Below are positions 22,262-34,299 of a DNA stretch of 64,000 bases, piece after piece. The stretch spans positions 1,277,423 through 1,341,422 of the forward strand of contig FJOG01000010.1 of NCBI GenBank assembly GCA_900073065.1, written 5' to 3'. The notes under the pieces were generated by a model that was given only the letters and a program-made list of their open reading frames with translations, ran no database searches and was not told where the DNA came from. The position numbers and the translations under genes were made by a program. Each line of letters begins with the position of its first letter. Position 1 is the first letter of the stretch. Origin of the DNA: Phialocephala subalpina. Lineage: Eukaryota; Ascomycota; Leotiomycetes; Helotiales; Mollisiaceae.

Positions 22262-23566
22262 GAAGGGACATTTCACTATTATCCTACCAAGTGCCCGGAT
22301 TGTAGATAATCGAGGGGTGCAGCTGCGAAGGGAAGGGTGGTAAGTGTCTTTGGAGAGTGGTGCTAATATGTGGAGTTTTACTCGTTGGATTTTCGTATTG
22401 GAGTGAGAGAGATATCTGGATGAGATGAAATGACATGTCGTTGAGCTTTGCCTCTTGCTTGTACATGACCTTGGCAAACTTGAGCCTTATCTTTCCGTAG
22501 TCTATTCATGATCAGACCAAGCGGTCAATTGTAAACATTTCCACCTCTTGTTCAAACGCGGCACTACCCTGAGCAGTCTCTTCCGAGATATGAATCCTTG
22601 GTATGTCGGTTATTCAACTCATCTCACGTTGAAAGGTTTATAAATTCTTCACGGGTTGTCGTTACTTCTCTCTTTTTCCACTTCACATCTATACCAACGC
22701 CTGGACCGACCGCAAATATCTTCTCATACATCTGCGTCTCTTCAAAACTCGCAACCAACCCCAAGAAAAGTTTTGTACCTACTACGCTGCCTTCTGCGTC
22801 CTGTGGGAGACTCCCAACGGCACAAAAATTCGACTCTGTGCAGGATCCCTGTGTTGGACTTTCCTATAAGCGACAGGGGATTTACGAGCCGGGACCATGT
22901 TGGAGAATATGCTGCCCGCCACCGGACTGGTAGGCATTTCAGGTGAGACGGAAAAGGAGAGATGGCAGGGCTCTAAGCATAGGTTTTTGTACCGTGAGTA
23001 TGCATGGCCTTCGAGTCTGTGGGGAGAGGGGATATGTGAAGGGAACGTGGAAAAGGGGAGGGTGTGTGGATGCGAGTGGTACCGTGACGATGATTTTAGT
23101 CCGACAGATGGTAGACGCAATATAATCATATTCTCCTCTCATGTCGTGTGGTTCAATTGCGTAGAGCTCAGCAGCAACTCGGGTTGTCGGCACGTGAAGC
23201 ACGTGACTGTCGGAAACATATGAAACATTCTGCCAACTTTCTTGAGAAGAACTTGATCGTCCGGCTGTCTAACAGCTGCTTATCGCTGGCCTGATTTGTG
23301 GGGGAATATGCAAGGTACCATTGCTAAAAGTTGCGTGCCAACTTTCGAGCTGCACAATGACAACTTACCCGCATTTGATCCCTGTAAGTTCGTAGCCACT
23401 CCGTCATCCGCCACGACCGAATATACAGGTATTTTGTATCGATATTTCGAATACCATGTGATGTTTCCCATCATAAAAGCATTCAGAATCTGCGGTTTTC
23501 TCTTCATCTTCTCGAAAACATTTATTCCCAGCTCCACACGAAACCTCATTTCCAACTTTCAATAGT
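22262..23566. other. Intergenic, nothing firm
   Basis: Short overlapping frames on both strands are present but none is supported by splice structure or family resemblance. Two CACGTG-type E-box words sit at about 23191-23204. Confidence 0.4.
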
Positions 23567-24876
23567 ATGTCCAACAAGTACTACTTCCTATCGCCGCTTG
23601 TCGGTGTATGATGATACTGATATTTGCACAGCAAAACACAAGAAATAAACTCTCCGGCAGAGGATTCAGAAGAAGAGGAACTCGTCGAACAATCCGAGCC
23701 CGAGGACCAGCTCGAGGACTCTCCCAACACATCACCAGAACAAGACAACGACGACGTCGAAAACGAGGCGTCCGACACCGAACTCGAAGTCCAATCCAAA
23801 GAACAACCATCCATCATGAACGGACAACAACANNNNNNNNNNNNNNNNNNNNNNNNNNNNNNNNNNNNNNNNNNNNNNNNNNNNNNNNNNNNNNNNNNNN
23901 NNNNNNNNNNNNNNNNNNNNNNNNNNNNNNNNNNNNNNNNNNNNNNNNNNNNNNNNNNNNNNNNNNNNNNNNNNNNNNNNNNNNNNNNNNNNNNNNNNNN
24001 NNNNNNNNNNNNNNNNNNNNNNNNNNNNNNNNNNNNNNNNNNNNNNNNNNNNNNNNNNNNNNNNNNNNNNNNNNNNNNNNNNNNNNNNNNNNNNNNNNNN
24101 NNNNNNNNNNNNNNNNNNNNNNNNNNNNNNNNNNNNNNNNNNNNNNNNNNNNNNNNNNNNNNNNNNNNNNNNNNNNNNNNNNNNNNNNNNNNNNNNNNNN
24201 NNNNNNNNNNNNNNNNNNNNNNNNNNNNNNNNNNNNNNNNNNNNNNNNNNNNNNNNNNNNNNNNNNNNNNNNNNNNNNNNNNNNNNNNNNNNNNNNNNNN
24301 NNNNNNNNNNNNNNNNNNNNNNNNNNNNNNNNNNNNNNNNNNNNNNNNNNNNNNNNNNNNNNNNNNNNNNNNNNNNNNNNNNNNNNNNNNNNNNNNNNNN
24401 NNNNNNNNNNNNNGCAATCTGAAGCCGAAGAACCTGAGTACGAGCCCGAACCCGAACAACAACAACAACCAGTCAGGAAAGACACCACGAAAACCCAAGA
24501 TCGTCAAGCACCTATCAAGCAGCAGCGTCAGCAGCGCGCAGAACAAGGTCCTCTTGTGCGCCAACAACCACAACAAAATGGCCAAGCACAAACTCAACAA
24601 AAACAACAGCGTCAACCCCAGCAGCAACAATTCCAGCCTCAATATCAACAGCCCCAGCAACAACAAATGCAGCAAGTTCAACAGGAGCAGACACTACCTC
24701 CCCGCATCGAAGGCTACAGAAAAGCCGCAGTGAGAGAGTCGCGGATCAAGGATAGGCCAGTCAGCGCTTCGACTGCGAGTGACAGCGCGTTGAAGATTAA
24801 GATTGAGTTGGATTTGGAGGTTGAGGTTGATTTGTATGCGAGGGTTAAGGGTGATGTTACGATTGGGTTGATGTGA
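23567..24876 (+). CDS. Disordered acidic/Gln-rich protein with conserved tail, gapped
   Basis: Start ATG at 23567; an 11-nt first exon (MSNN...) joins 23632 through a GT-AG intron of 54 nt. The second exon begins KTQEINSPAEDSEEEELVEQ and remains very acidic up to a run of 581 Ns at 23833-24413. After the gap another strongly Gln/Pro-rich segment runs to an ordered-looking tail, ALKIKIELDLEVEVDLYA followed by RVKGDVTIGLM, before the stop at 24874. The frame before and after the gap differs in the sequence as given, which only means the gap length is not exact. Many fungal proteins of unknown function end with a similar alternating Ile/Leu-charged tail; I do not know a function. The gap probably hides internal repeats. 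Confidence 0.65.
23833..24413. other. Assembly gap (581 N)
   Basis: Unsequenced run inside the coding region of the acidic/Gln-rich protein. It probably marks a repeat that could not be assembled. Confidence 0.99.
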
Positions 24877-25272
24877 GAATGTTCTGAAGGGGAGGAGGTG
24901 ATGAGAGAGAGAGATGGGCATGGCATGAGTCAGGAGTTTCATTTTGATGTAAAAGAGAAGGGCACTGGCGCTGAAGGTCGATTTGTAGGAATGAAATACT
25001 GTTCTTTGGTACTTGCGCTTATTGCCGTGAAATGTTCTGATCTGCTTGATCATTTTGCGGTCACGTGTGGCTTCTCTTCATCCAAGCTCTGTGCCACTCA
25101 GCATAGACGATGGAATGGCTCCCCAAAACTTTGATTCCATACAATCTTCATCTCATTAGTACAAGAGTAATTACAGCTCAAACTCAATATAATCATTCGT
25201 CAAATATACCTACAAACTTGTCCCTCCCTTTCAAAATTTCCCTCCATTTGGATCGTCCTTCAGTCAGCCCCT

Positions 25273-26896
25273 CTACATCTGTCCCATCAGAACAGCAGCA
25301 CCTCCAAACAAGGCCCCCATTCCAACAGCACCGGTCGGCATCGCCATACCGTGGACTGCACCGCCGGAGCTGGATGAGCTGGTGGGCGAGCGGGACGGTG
25401 TGGAGGTTACGGTAGTGGATGCGGTGACGCCAGATGTGACTGAGGGAGAGTTAGCGGGCTCACAAAACGGAGAGACGAGAGGGGAGAGGGAAGACGGGAG
25501 ATGGTATGAAGGGAGAGGATTGGGGCCTACAGGGAACACTCGTTACGGACGATGCGCCAGTGAATGCGCCCGTGGTCGTAGAAGCGCCGGAGGAGGGCGG
25601 TGCAGCGGAGGTGTTGTTGGGGTTGAGAACTCTGAGAGGGGTGTTAGCATGATCTTGGAGGTATAGTGAACAAGGGTGACCGCGAGTCGGCGGGGAAGGC
25701 GAGCGGGGCGGGGCGGGGCGGAACTGAAGTGAGGAGTAGCGGAGTGAAGAGGACGGAGAAGGCTGAGAGTCGCCGGCGCAGAACAAGAATCGGGATACAA
25801 TGCGTAACGATACACCAGAGGGCATGAAGGAAGTGTGTCGGGCAGAAATTAGGGGAAAGGAGCACGTACCCATCGATAACGTGAACGACGCCATTCGCGA
25901 CGAGTACATCGGGAGTGATAACTGTGGCCGAGTTGGCGAAGATGCTTCCATTCTCAATGCGGATGGTGATTTGACCTCCACCGACAGTTGTGAGGGTGGT
26001 GTTGGTTAATCCAGAGCTATACCCGACCGTGCCGTTTACAACATGGTAAGTCAAAACACTCGCCAATTGCTCAGTACTGAGATTTCCGAGCACCGAACCG
26101 ATAGCTTGGAATGCGGCATTGGAAGGAGCGAAGATGGTGATATCCCTGAGGGAATCGACAGTGTTTACGAGATTGGCCTGCGTCAAAGCGCCGGCGAGCG
26201 ATGTTAGGTTGAGGGATGTCGCGGTGTTGGCCGGGGTGGTGGGGATGGTGAGGACCTTGTTGATGATGTGAATAGTTCCGCCAGTGAAGGAAATGTTCTA
26301 GAGGCTCGAGTTAGTGTGTGTGTGTGTGTGGTGGAAGGTAAGATGCACAAAAAGAAGAGGGAATACACAAGGCTTGGAATTGGAAAGAAAGGAGGACATA
26401 CAGCAGTTACAACTTGACTCTCCTGCAGCAAGCCGGTGAAGAAATCGACACTCGATCCATTGAGCCTTGCCTCGACACGCTGGCCACCCGTCACGTTTGA
26501 GTACGCAGAGGCGTTCAATGCCGTTGGGATGAATTGAGAGGTGTTCGTGAAGGCTGATGCAGCGTAGTTACCTTGTAAGACGTGGTATGTTAGCAAAGCT
26601 GCGACGGCATCTGCATTGCTCGCTGCAGCTGCGCCAGCCGTGGAGTTTACAAATGCGGTGAGGGCGTCGTTGTTTGGTGCGAGAATGGTGATGTTGGTCG
26701 CGTTGCTCAGGGTTGAGACAATTGCGGGCTGTGAGGCGAGTAGTGCTAGATGTGTTAGCAGGAAAGAGTGAGTGAGGAGGGGCAGCAAACCATTGAGACT
26801 GCTAAGTGACGAGTTCTGGGAAGCAAGTGCTTCAGCTAGATTCTGTGCAGAAGCTCCAGCTCCAAGAGCTAGAGGGAGAAGGTGCTTGAGCTGCAT
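25273..26896 (-). CDS. Fasciclin (FAS1) domain GPI-type cell-surface protein
   Basis: Secreted adhesion-type protein with two FAS1 domains. Exon 1 (26791-26896) encodes the signal peptide (MQLKHLLPLALGAGASAQN). Exon 2 (26402-26745) holds FAS1 domain 1, with H1 motif NITILAPNNDALTAF and YH motif LTYHVLQGNY. Exon 3 (25870-26297) holds domain 2, with DITIFAPSNAAFQAI and LTYHVVNGTV, ending HVIDG. Exon 4 starts at 25631 (VLNPNNTSAAP), and a last exon ending at 25273 encodes a Ser/Thr-rich stalk and a hydrophobic tail (GALFGGAAVLMGQM) expected for GPI attachment. The last intron's exact ends, about 25445-25560, are uncertain. N-glycosylation sequons are frequent (NAT, NTS, NGS, NLT). The family acts in cell-wall or surface adhesion. 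A GT dinucleotide run lies in the second intron. Confidence 0.9.
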
Positions 26897-28460
26897 GTTG
26901 TCTGACAACGGTATGATATGGCGACAAAACTTTGTGACAGCAAATGGGTAGCTTAGGCAAGGCCAGGGACGAGAGAAAGAAACCGGAAATCCTCCTCTTA
27001 ATACTCCAACTCTCCCCGCCTCGCTAACAAGAAAGTCCATGTCAAGTCTTGCCTAGATCACCAAGCCCCTCTCGAACCTTTAGATTCCCTTGGCGGAAAT
27101 GTACAGGCATCCGGGCACACGAAACCACTTCGGTCATATTGCATGGCGAATACCATCGTGAGATCATGAATGGTATGGACGGAAGTTTTTCCCGTACTAG
27201 AAGCACTAAATTTTCTTGGTTCGTGAAAGCTTCATGTTCTCCAGATGTAACGAGGATATTTGCTTCCGCTTTCCGAGCCGAGTCAACTTGGCAAGTGGAA
27301 GGAAGCTGAGTGGAAGCTGACAAAGATGGCATTGGGATTGTCCTTCGGCCGAATATGCCATTGATGAAAGCTCCATGTTTCAGATTCGATCATGGGAGCT
27401 CAGGGTAGCTCGAGGGCTCTCTATGTTCTCGAATGGGAAGCTTCAATATGCACGACCTCGTCACAGCCTTGCTCAGCCCCGTTGGAGTGCGAAGCCGTAG
27501 CCAAGATCCAAGTTTCTCATGGAGACCCAGAGCTCTGGTTTGTCGGTACGGATGCCGAGTAGAATGTGCAATTGGTCGAAGGTTCATCGATGATGACGAG
27601 GAGTCGTTGATGTTGGAGATCTGAAGCGGTTAAATAGGGGCGGCACCCCTGTAGATTTTGATTGGCGAGGAAACTTGGCTCTTTCGGGATTAGTGCCGAT
27701 ATGGACGCTAGACCCCGCACTTCTGTGATGAGGCGTAGCTGGGCTGACGCCACGATCCTTCTTTCCCTTCATCAGGAGTAGGAAACAAATCTAGAAACGA
27801 TCGAACTCCATCTAATCCGTAGCATATCACAAGGTGTTGGCTTGCCTCGAGCTTTCTTCATGCTGACCTAACCTCCACGGCCATATTGTCTGTTCTGGGA
27901 GGGAACATCAACCACTTAGAATTCCAGCGCATTGCAACATAATATTAAAAATGGCATGTATTCGAAATTGTAGATTATGTCCTATCCTGGCATTCTGGGC
28001 AGGTAAGTAGTGTGCAGTAGCTCAGAAAGTGTACGCGGCCCTGTCATGGCAGTGCCAATCGCACAAATATGAGATTTAGGCCTATGGAAGACGATGGCTG
28101 CTGCCACTACCTCCGCTAAGCAAGTTTTGGATAAGTCCATTACTATCAAAGCACCCGTACGTGTTTTAGAGAGAGCATCGGTAAAACAATCCTCCCGAAC
28201 GACCTCAGACCGAGGCCGTTCGAAGTCAAACTCCCAACCAACCATGGCTGCCGAACCAACTTCCCAGCCTTCCCGCAATACGATCACTCTCTCCACTTTG
28301 AAAGACGGACTTGATGAGTGAGAAGAGTCAGCCTATGATCGCCGGAAGTTTCAATTTCTTCTCTGTTCACCTGGCGATGTTCTAAAAGTAGCAGATTCCC
28401 TGGCATATTGTGAGGACGTCAGCTCGGAAAAACACAGTGAATTCTTGTTGAAACGTAATT
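26897..28460. other. Intergenic, no supported gene
   Basis: Open frames on both strands at 27040-27770 shadow each other. A 75-codon plus-strand frame (28094-28321) is Ser/Thr/Lys-rich without a known motif. Nothing here is supported as a gene. Confidence 0.4.
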
Positions 28461-28885
28461 TCAGTCTGTATTTCCATCGTTTTCATCTTTTCTTGGGCGT
28501 GAATTCCCCTCAAACAGCCTATCGACATCAGCTTCTACCCTTTTACCTCCATGACTTCGAAAGACAAGACTTACCTGGCATACAATTCCAAATGGTCATA
28601 GTACTCCTCCGTCGTCTTATGCAAATACCGTACTTTCTCCACGAAACTTTGACCGTTGAACCTGTCTGGCCACAAGAAAGACATTGTATCTTGACTTTTC
28701 CATTCTTTCTGGGACTCTTCCAATGCAACCCAGCACTTCTTTACTCGACCCCTCCAGAGATCATGCTCTACTCGTTGTTTGCTGACGAGTTTCTCGCTTT
28801 CGATCACCGTCAGCCAGTGCGCCGTATGCTCCAGAAACTCTTTGGTCGTCCGAGGTTCTTTGGCAAAAGGGTTGGATGAATCCAT
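28461..28885 (-). CDS. Hypothetical 122-residue charged protein
   Basis: Exon 1 (28575-28885) starts MDSSNPFAKEPRTTKEFLEH and is helical and charged, with several Trp residues (AHWLTVIE, KKCWVALEE, SFLWPDRF). A GT-AG intron (28519-28574) joins exon 2 (28461-28518), encoding LFEGNSRPRKDENDGNTD before the stop. The total length is a multiple of three. I do not recognise the family; no signal peptide or membrane segment is visible. Its nearest neighbours are also hypothetical. It could be a lineage-specific gene. Confidence 0.5.
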
Positions 28886-29396
28886 TGTGATGTTATTTAA
28901 GGTTGAGTGCGGTGTTTAATGATCGAATAGAAAGCGTTGGGTTTTAAGCCCACGAAGCTTCAAGTTATGATATGTTTTGCTTTTACTACTCATGATTCAC
29001 GACCTTGCGAGCGATTGCTAGGACAACGTACATTCACAAGGCGTATGATTCAGTGAGAAGTCACTCGGAATCGCATTTACCGATATAGATAGAATGCGCG
29101 TTTGACTTACCGAGCGCGGCGCTCTCAATATCCCAGCTTCGGCTAGACTTTCTAGAGCCCAATTTTTGAGAACGAGGGCGATAATTTGTTACCACCAGAA
29201 ACCTTTGCCGCATGTATTATTCAATCCTGGCATAGCCTATTGTGCTTGACATGCTGGGAGATTTGAAGCGTTGCCGGAACGTTGGCGAGTGATTGGTTTT
29301 GTGAAAGTCATGGACATCATCTGCAATTCATCGCATAAATGTATAAAACTTCAATTATCTACACAGCCTTCCGCCACTTTGTTCCAAAGCATTTCA

Positions 29397-29873
29397 TTAA
29401 TATTCCGTGTATGGTGGCGGAGTCCCTGACCTCGTGGTTGACGGAGGCTCGAATGTTAGCCCAGCTCTGTCATCCTCGTCTGCTAAACCTAGTCTCTTGG
29501 AATCTTTTGCCTTCTTACGTTTCGTAGCGTCCATCTCAGCAACTGATATTTCCTTCTCAACGTCATGGCTCAATTCCTGCAACCTGCATCTCATCTTCTT
29601 CTCGGAATAATGGCGAAGATGCGGGTGCCGCGTCCGATTATCCCAAATTTGCTGCAGCTGATTAAATATTCCAACCTCCACCCAACTGTGGCGTAGTTGT
29701 CTCTCTAGACCTGATCTCCTGTCGTAAATTCCAACCATCCCAGCTAACACTCGTCGCTCATCCCTGATGTCTTCAAATGTTTCATGACCAGGGAGTATTT
29801 GATACAAGTATTGGAATCGCTTTTCTAACTCAGCGAACATTTGCTCGACAGTTTGGAGTTGCTCTTCGGGCAT
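29397..29873 (-). CDS. Hypothetical 158-residue protein with PPPY tail
   Basis: Starts MPEEQLQTVEQMFAELEKRF and continues as a mainly alpha-helical charged protein with a Lys/Arg patch (TKRKKAKDSKR) that could be a nuclear signal. It ends RSGTPPPYTEY, a PPxY motif of the kind bound by WW domains such as those of Rsp5-type ubiquitin ligases. An in-frame upstream ATG at 30113 would add 80 poorly coding-like residues; the internal start is preferred. The family is not recognised, and the ligand role of the tail is inference. Confidence 0.55.
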   Translation of the reverse strand: MPEEQLQTVEQMFAELEKRFQYLYQILPGHETFEDIRDERRVLAGMVGIYDRRSGLERQLRHSWVEVGIFNQLQQIWDNRTRHPHLRHYSEKKMRCRLQELSHDVEKEISVAEMDATKRKKAKDSKRLGLADEDDRAGLTFEPPSTTRSGTPPPYTEY

Positions 29874-30605
29874 GTTGAGGACGTGAGAAGAGGAACACTT
29901 AGTGCAGCTGTCGGTTGGAAGGATTTGAAGGTTGGGTAAAGAGGCTTTGTCTGTGCTCAAGTACAACGAAAAAGATTTTTTATGGTGGTGATTGAGAAGA
30001 CGACCGATCGAAGTTGGAGTGTAGAGTATTCGTGTAGATATTTGAAAGAAAATTTGCTTTAAATAGGCACGACCGCCATTCACGGATTTATGGTTCTCGA
30101 ATACCTGAGTCAAATGGTTAAATACTCACAGTACATCGGGTGATTCAATAGCTATTTCCTACTCTCTGCAAAATTTTGCAGTCATCTATTAGATGCCTAA
30201 AGGTTGCTGGAGAATTCTTTATCATATTTCAATGTGCTAGCTTCGCTGGGACTTTGTTATGTCAATAAATGACATAACCTTTGGGAGATCATCCCAAGTA
30301 AGTACATCAATATTTCATGTAGGATTTTGCGGTCTCTAGCTCAGTGTACGGTAGAGGAACCCCGGAGATATTATAAGCTGTCTGCTATCTAATTACCTCC
30401 ATTCTAATCTCATGTCCTCAGAATTTGGTCCATCTTGCAATGCATGTAACTCGTCGTAATACTTAATAGCGTCCTCAAATACTTCATCTTCATTGCCTTG
30501 CTCGGAATTCTCGCCTGCATCTGGCTCTAGCTGTATACTAGGAACAATTTTCGTGTCGTCATCTTCGTCGAGATTATACTGGCTGGACTTCTCATCTGGC
30601 CAATT

Positions 30606-32983
30606 TCACTTCAACGGACTGAGTATAGGATCGAATCCAACACGCTCTCGCAACCCGTTTATAAATTCCCTGCAGAGGAATTTGCGTTGTGTGTTATTCG
30701 TGATGAGCCCCCTAGCAGACTCTCTAGATGCTGTCAAGCACGCTAGCCACTCCCAATCCTCGGAAGTTAAACCTTTGATAGTTAGTTCTTCGTCAACCAA
30801 CATATGCAAAGTCCGAGCGTCTGCAGAACATTGAGTAGCATGAAGAATAGACCACCAAGCTATCACCGTCATGTTCTTCAACTGCTCTTTTTCCCTTAAA
30901 ATATGCCCCAAAGAGTCGTGGCTATTCTCCCTTATGCATGCGGCCAGAGCGTTGGCAGGAGCAGCGCCGTTAGGCTGAATTTGAGCCCCTGCAGCCAATA
31001 ACATGACTACAACCGCATGTCTATTCGCACAACACGCTTTGATGAGGGGTGTCCAAAATCTATGGAAAGACTTATTGACAAATTGAGCCTCGTACATGGA
31101 TGTTCCGTCTTGAATGAATAGCTGTACACGTCGGTCTCGTTTCTGCAAGTCACTCTCGTCTTGGCCTCTATGCCACGAAATTTCGTGGATGGGGAGACAG
31201 TGGCCCTTGTCATGAAGGTTAGGATTGGCGCCGTGAACAAGTAGAAGGCGCAAGCACTCTGGATCATTGCGAATTGCAGCCCACTGCAAAGGGGTGCACC
31301 CATTAGAATCCCCCATATTGATGTCTCTAGTCGACGATTCCAGCTCCTTTCTCAATCTTTCCGAGTTTTTCTGTAGAACTACCTTGTGAAGGCGTCCAAA
31401 TTGTCGCTCTTGGATGAAGGAAGTATCGAATGACATTTGCTTTACAAGCTGGTTTAGTTCTCCGGAATCCCAAAATACTTCTGCGTTATGGCAGTGTTCC
31501 TCATAGCATCCATTATAATGGATTTGTAGTTGTGCATATTCCATCGCGGTGCTGGATTCGGAAGTTACCATGATATATCTTAACGTTATTGTCCACAATT
31601 TACCTTCCGCTATAGTCTACTATATAAGGATCAGCTCCGGCTTGAAGCAATAGTTTGGATACCTCAGTCATCTTAACGAACAGCGCACACTGTATACTAC
31701 TGTGTCAGCATACTTTGAGATAAATCCGCCTCCCTTCAGCAGAAATAACCTACCTGTAGGAGTGAAGTCCCACCACTTTTGTTAATATCATTTGGAGAAG
31801 CTTTGCCTTGTTCGAACAAAGATTTGATGCCTTCGACGTCTCTAATTACTACAAGACGGATGATTTCTGCGTTTGAAGCAACGACACGCGGCATCTTCAA
31901 GCTGGCCGTTGGCTCGAGCTTACTGACAATCGCCATCGAAATGACTCTCCCTAAAAACCACTTCGGAAAATGGTACGTGAGGGAGGCAATTCGATCAGAT
32001 CGTCGCCAACAAGCAGAGTGATTGCAGGCCGGCGTAAGAACTGGTATCCCGGAATATCCCAAAATAAAACACCACAAAAAGGGTCGAGGAAGTGGGGGCT
32101 ACAAATTTGCTGAGGACGATGACAAATGCAGGAGCACCATTGATTACAGACCCTCAACTGAGGAGTGTAATTTTGGAATTGGGCTGCGATTTGATTGGAC
32201 ATGCCAGGGGAGATACCCGCCGGTGGAGTAAGAGTGGCTAGGGCACAATTTATGACTTTCAGCATGTCTCGTTGGCTCTGTTGCTCTTCGATCTAGGAAA
32301 CATAAGCTCTCAAATCCACTGATATCGATTAAAATGGGGGTTCATACCATTTTCTGAATGGGTTCAACTTTTTTAAGTAGCTCAGACAATTGGAGGCCGT
32401 AGTGGATCATCTTATTGGAGGTTTCATTACAATGGTTTTTGTCCCTCAGAGCCGTAGCTTCAAGGCTTTGAGAGATCAAGCCGAGATTAGCGTCAGTTTT
32501 ATGGACTTGATATCTGCAAGGATAATTAGCTTGGAGAAATATTCAAAATACAAAACCGATGGATACACACAGTATACCCGTGCATAGGAAGAGCATCATG
32601 TTGTCTTTGACATGGTACAACTCGCTCTTGAGCTCTTGTGCTTTTCTTTTCTTCTCCGTCCACTTCACCCTCTCAAAATTTCGCCTCCACTTTCCAGCCG
32701 TACCAATGACCCCAAGACTTGCCACGAACTGTCGTAACTCTTCGAATTTCGTATCAGCGCGGGCAAGTAGGGTAGCGAGGCGTGAGACAGAGTATTCATG
32801 GAGAGCTCGACTTCGGACCTGTTCCAAAACAAAAGCCAGGTCTATGATCTCATTCCTCAAGGCTGCGATCTCGACCGGAGCCTCGTCATAGGCCTGGATC
32901 ATGGCAGTGATCGCTTTGCTAATCGAGATTGCAGTGCCGAGCACGGCAAGCACTGAAGCAGAAATGCTTAATGGATCGCTCAT
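30606..32983 (-). CDS. Ankyrin-repeat protein with fungal STAND N-domain, frameshifted
   Basis: The first exon begins at 32983 (MSDPLSISASVLAVLGTAIS), the helical N-terminal domain used by fungal NLR/ankyrin proteins, followed by EEIAALRNEI-type helices and a coiled segment. Further exons cover about 32349-32518 and 31753-32291 and include a Cys-rich stretch (CNQWCSCICHRP, then YSGIPVLTPACNH) typical of this family between the N-domain and the ankyrins. The 3' part (30606-31598) has ankyrin-like units such as GCTPLQWAAIRNDPECLRLL and HGANPNLHD. No NACHT P-loop is seen. Near 32060-32070 the frame must shift by one base inside an A-rich run to keep the conserved GVLF-GYSGIP sequence, so the gene is broken or the base call is wrong. 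It is the second STAND-type gene in the window. Confidence 0.72.
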
Positions 32984-34150
32984 TTGGTAGGTTGGGAGTC
33001 CGCTGAGAACAAAAGATGGGAGAAGTGGAAGTTCTCTATTGCGAAGATGATAGCTATGAGCTGCGTTGTAGCGCAGCGTTCCAGCAAGGCTTGCTGCATT
33101 TTGCAGCGCAAATTACATCCAATCAAGACGAGGCTGGGAACTTGAGCTGAGATCCAGACTTAAACGAACGAATTAATGTGGATCTCCCTTTGGAATCGGA
33201 CGTTGGAGCGTTTACCGTAGAAACTCAGCTTAATGGATGTCAAGAAGTCGTCGCACACACATCGGAATTTCGTGCGAATAACACACAATATCCCTCCTAA
33301 ATTCTTGATGTAAAGCTCGGACTCTTGGCGTCCATTAAAGCAAAGTTTATGCGGTATATGCTCCGCAGGTGTGGAGAAAGAGGCTCAGGTGAAAAGACTC
33401 GAAAAGAACGCTGGTGAATGCTTCAGTGCCCATTTAAAAAAAGCAACGACGGTCTTCCTTGCACATATATCGTGAAGGATGTCTGTATTAATAGAAACTA
33501 GGATGAGAGGCTAAATATCGAAGACACCCTGTACACCTGCGGTAGGTCTATTAAGGATCACAAATGAGCTCTGATAGGAATCTGTGCAGGGAGCAGAACG
33601 GAGCCCCCGCTTTGTAAGTTGCACGATTGGCTAGGAAACTGCATCCACTAGTTCACGAAGGGAGTCCCAATGGGAGCCTCACTATGGTGAGTAGGCTGAC
33701 TCACGGTGTGCTCACTCTCGGCTCAGCCATGCTCACCCTCGTCTCAGGCTAAAGCAGCAACCACTCCGGTCCAAAGACGGAAATGGAAATTAATAATGTC
33801 AATATTCCGATATCGAACTTCCTGTTATGAATAATGGTGAGGACATTCTTGCGGTTACTACGAAGGACAGAGCTTCGCAGATGCTACAGAATTGTGCGGT
33901 TACCTGGCCAAAAGAGAATTACATTGCCATGGAAAAAGTGGATACTGGCGGATGTAGAGTTTACAGCTAAACGCAATGTTCAGGTGCGATGGCCGCCGAA
34001 TTCAGCGGTTTCGTCGCTGTTTTATGCGACGATAGTCCCAACCTCGGGGTCCACAAAGGGGCGCAAGTGCGCCCACCACCGAAGATCTCCCGCCTTAGAA
34101 TCCACCAGGTGGAGAATAGATGATCTCCATTATACTTTATCGTAGGACCC
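32984..34150. other. Intergenic flank leading into AT-rich block
   Basis: GC-balanced DNA without a supported gene. A plus-strand frame at 33834-34145 has no family resemblance. Composition changes abruptly near 34150-34300. Confidence 0.4.
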
Positions 34151-34299
34151 TCAAAAGATCGCTGCCTCATTTCATCTACAGTAAACCAAAGATCTCGCTA
34201 TATCCGCTAATATAATCATAGCTAGTGGTTTCCGCTCAACTATTAGCAACGGTATTATTCTCTACTATTTAGAGGCATTCCACGTGATTTAGATTTCCT

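Noticed and set aside
25382..26009. Plus-strand frames within the fasciclin gene
   Set aside because: They are antisense to FAS1 exons and stalk sequence with clear family motifs.
26310..26332. GT dinucleotide run
   Set aside because: Simple microsatellite inside an intron of the fasciclin gene; not functionally informative.
33834..34145. 103-codon plus-strand frame
   Set aside because: Arg/Thr-rich reading without motif at a composition boundary; no start context or partner exon.
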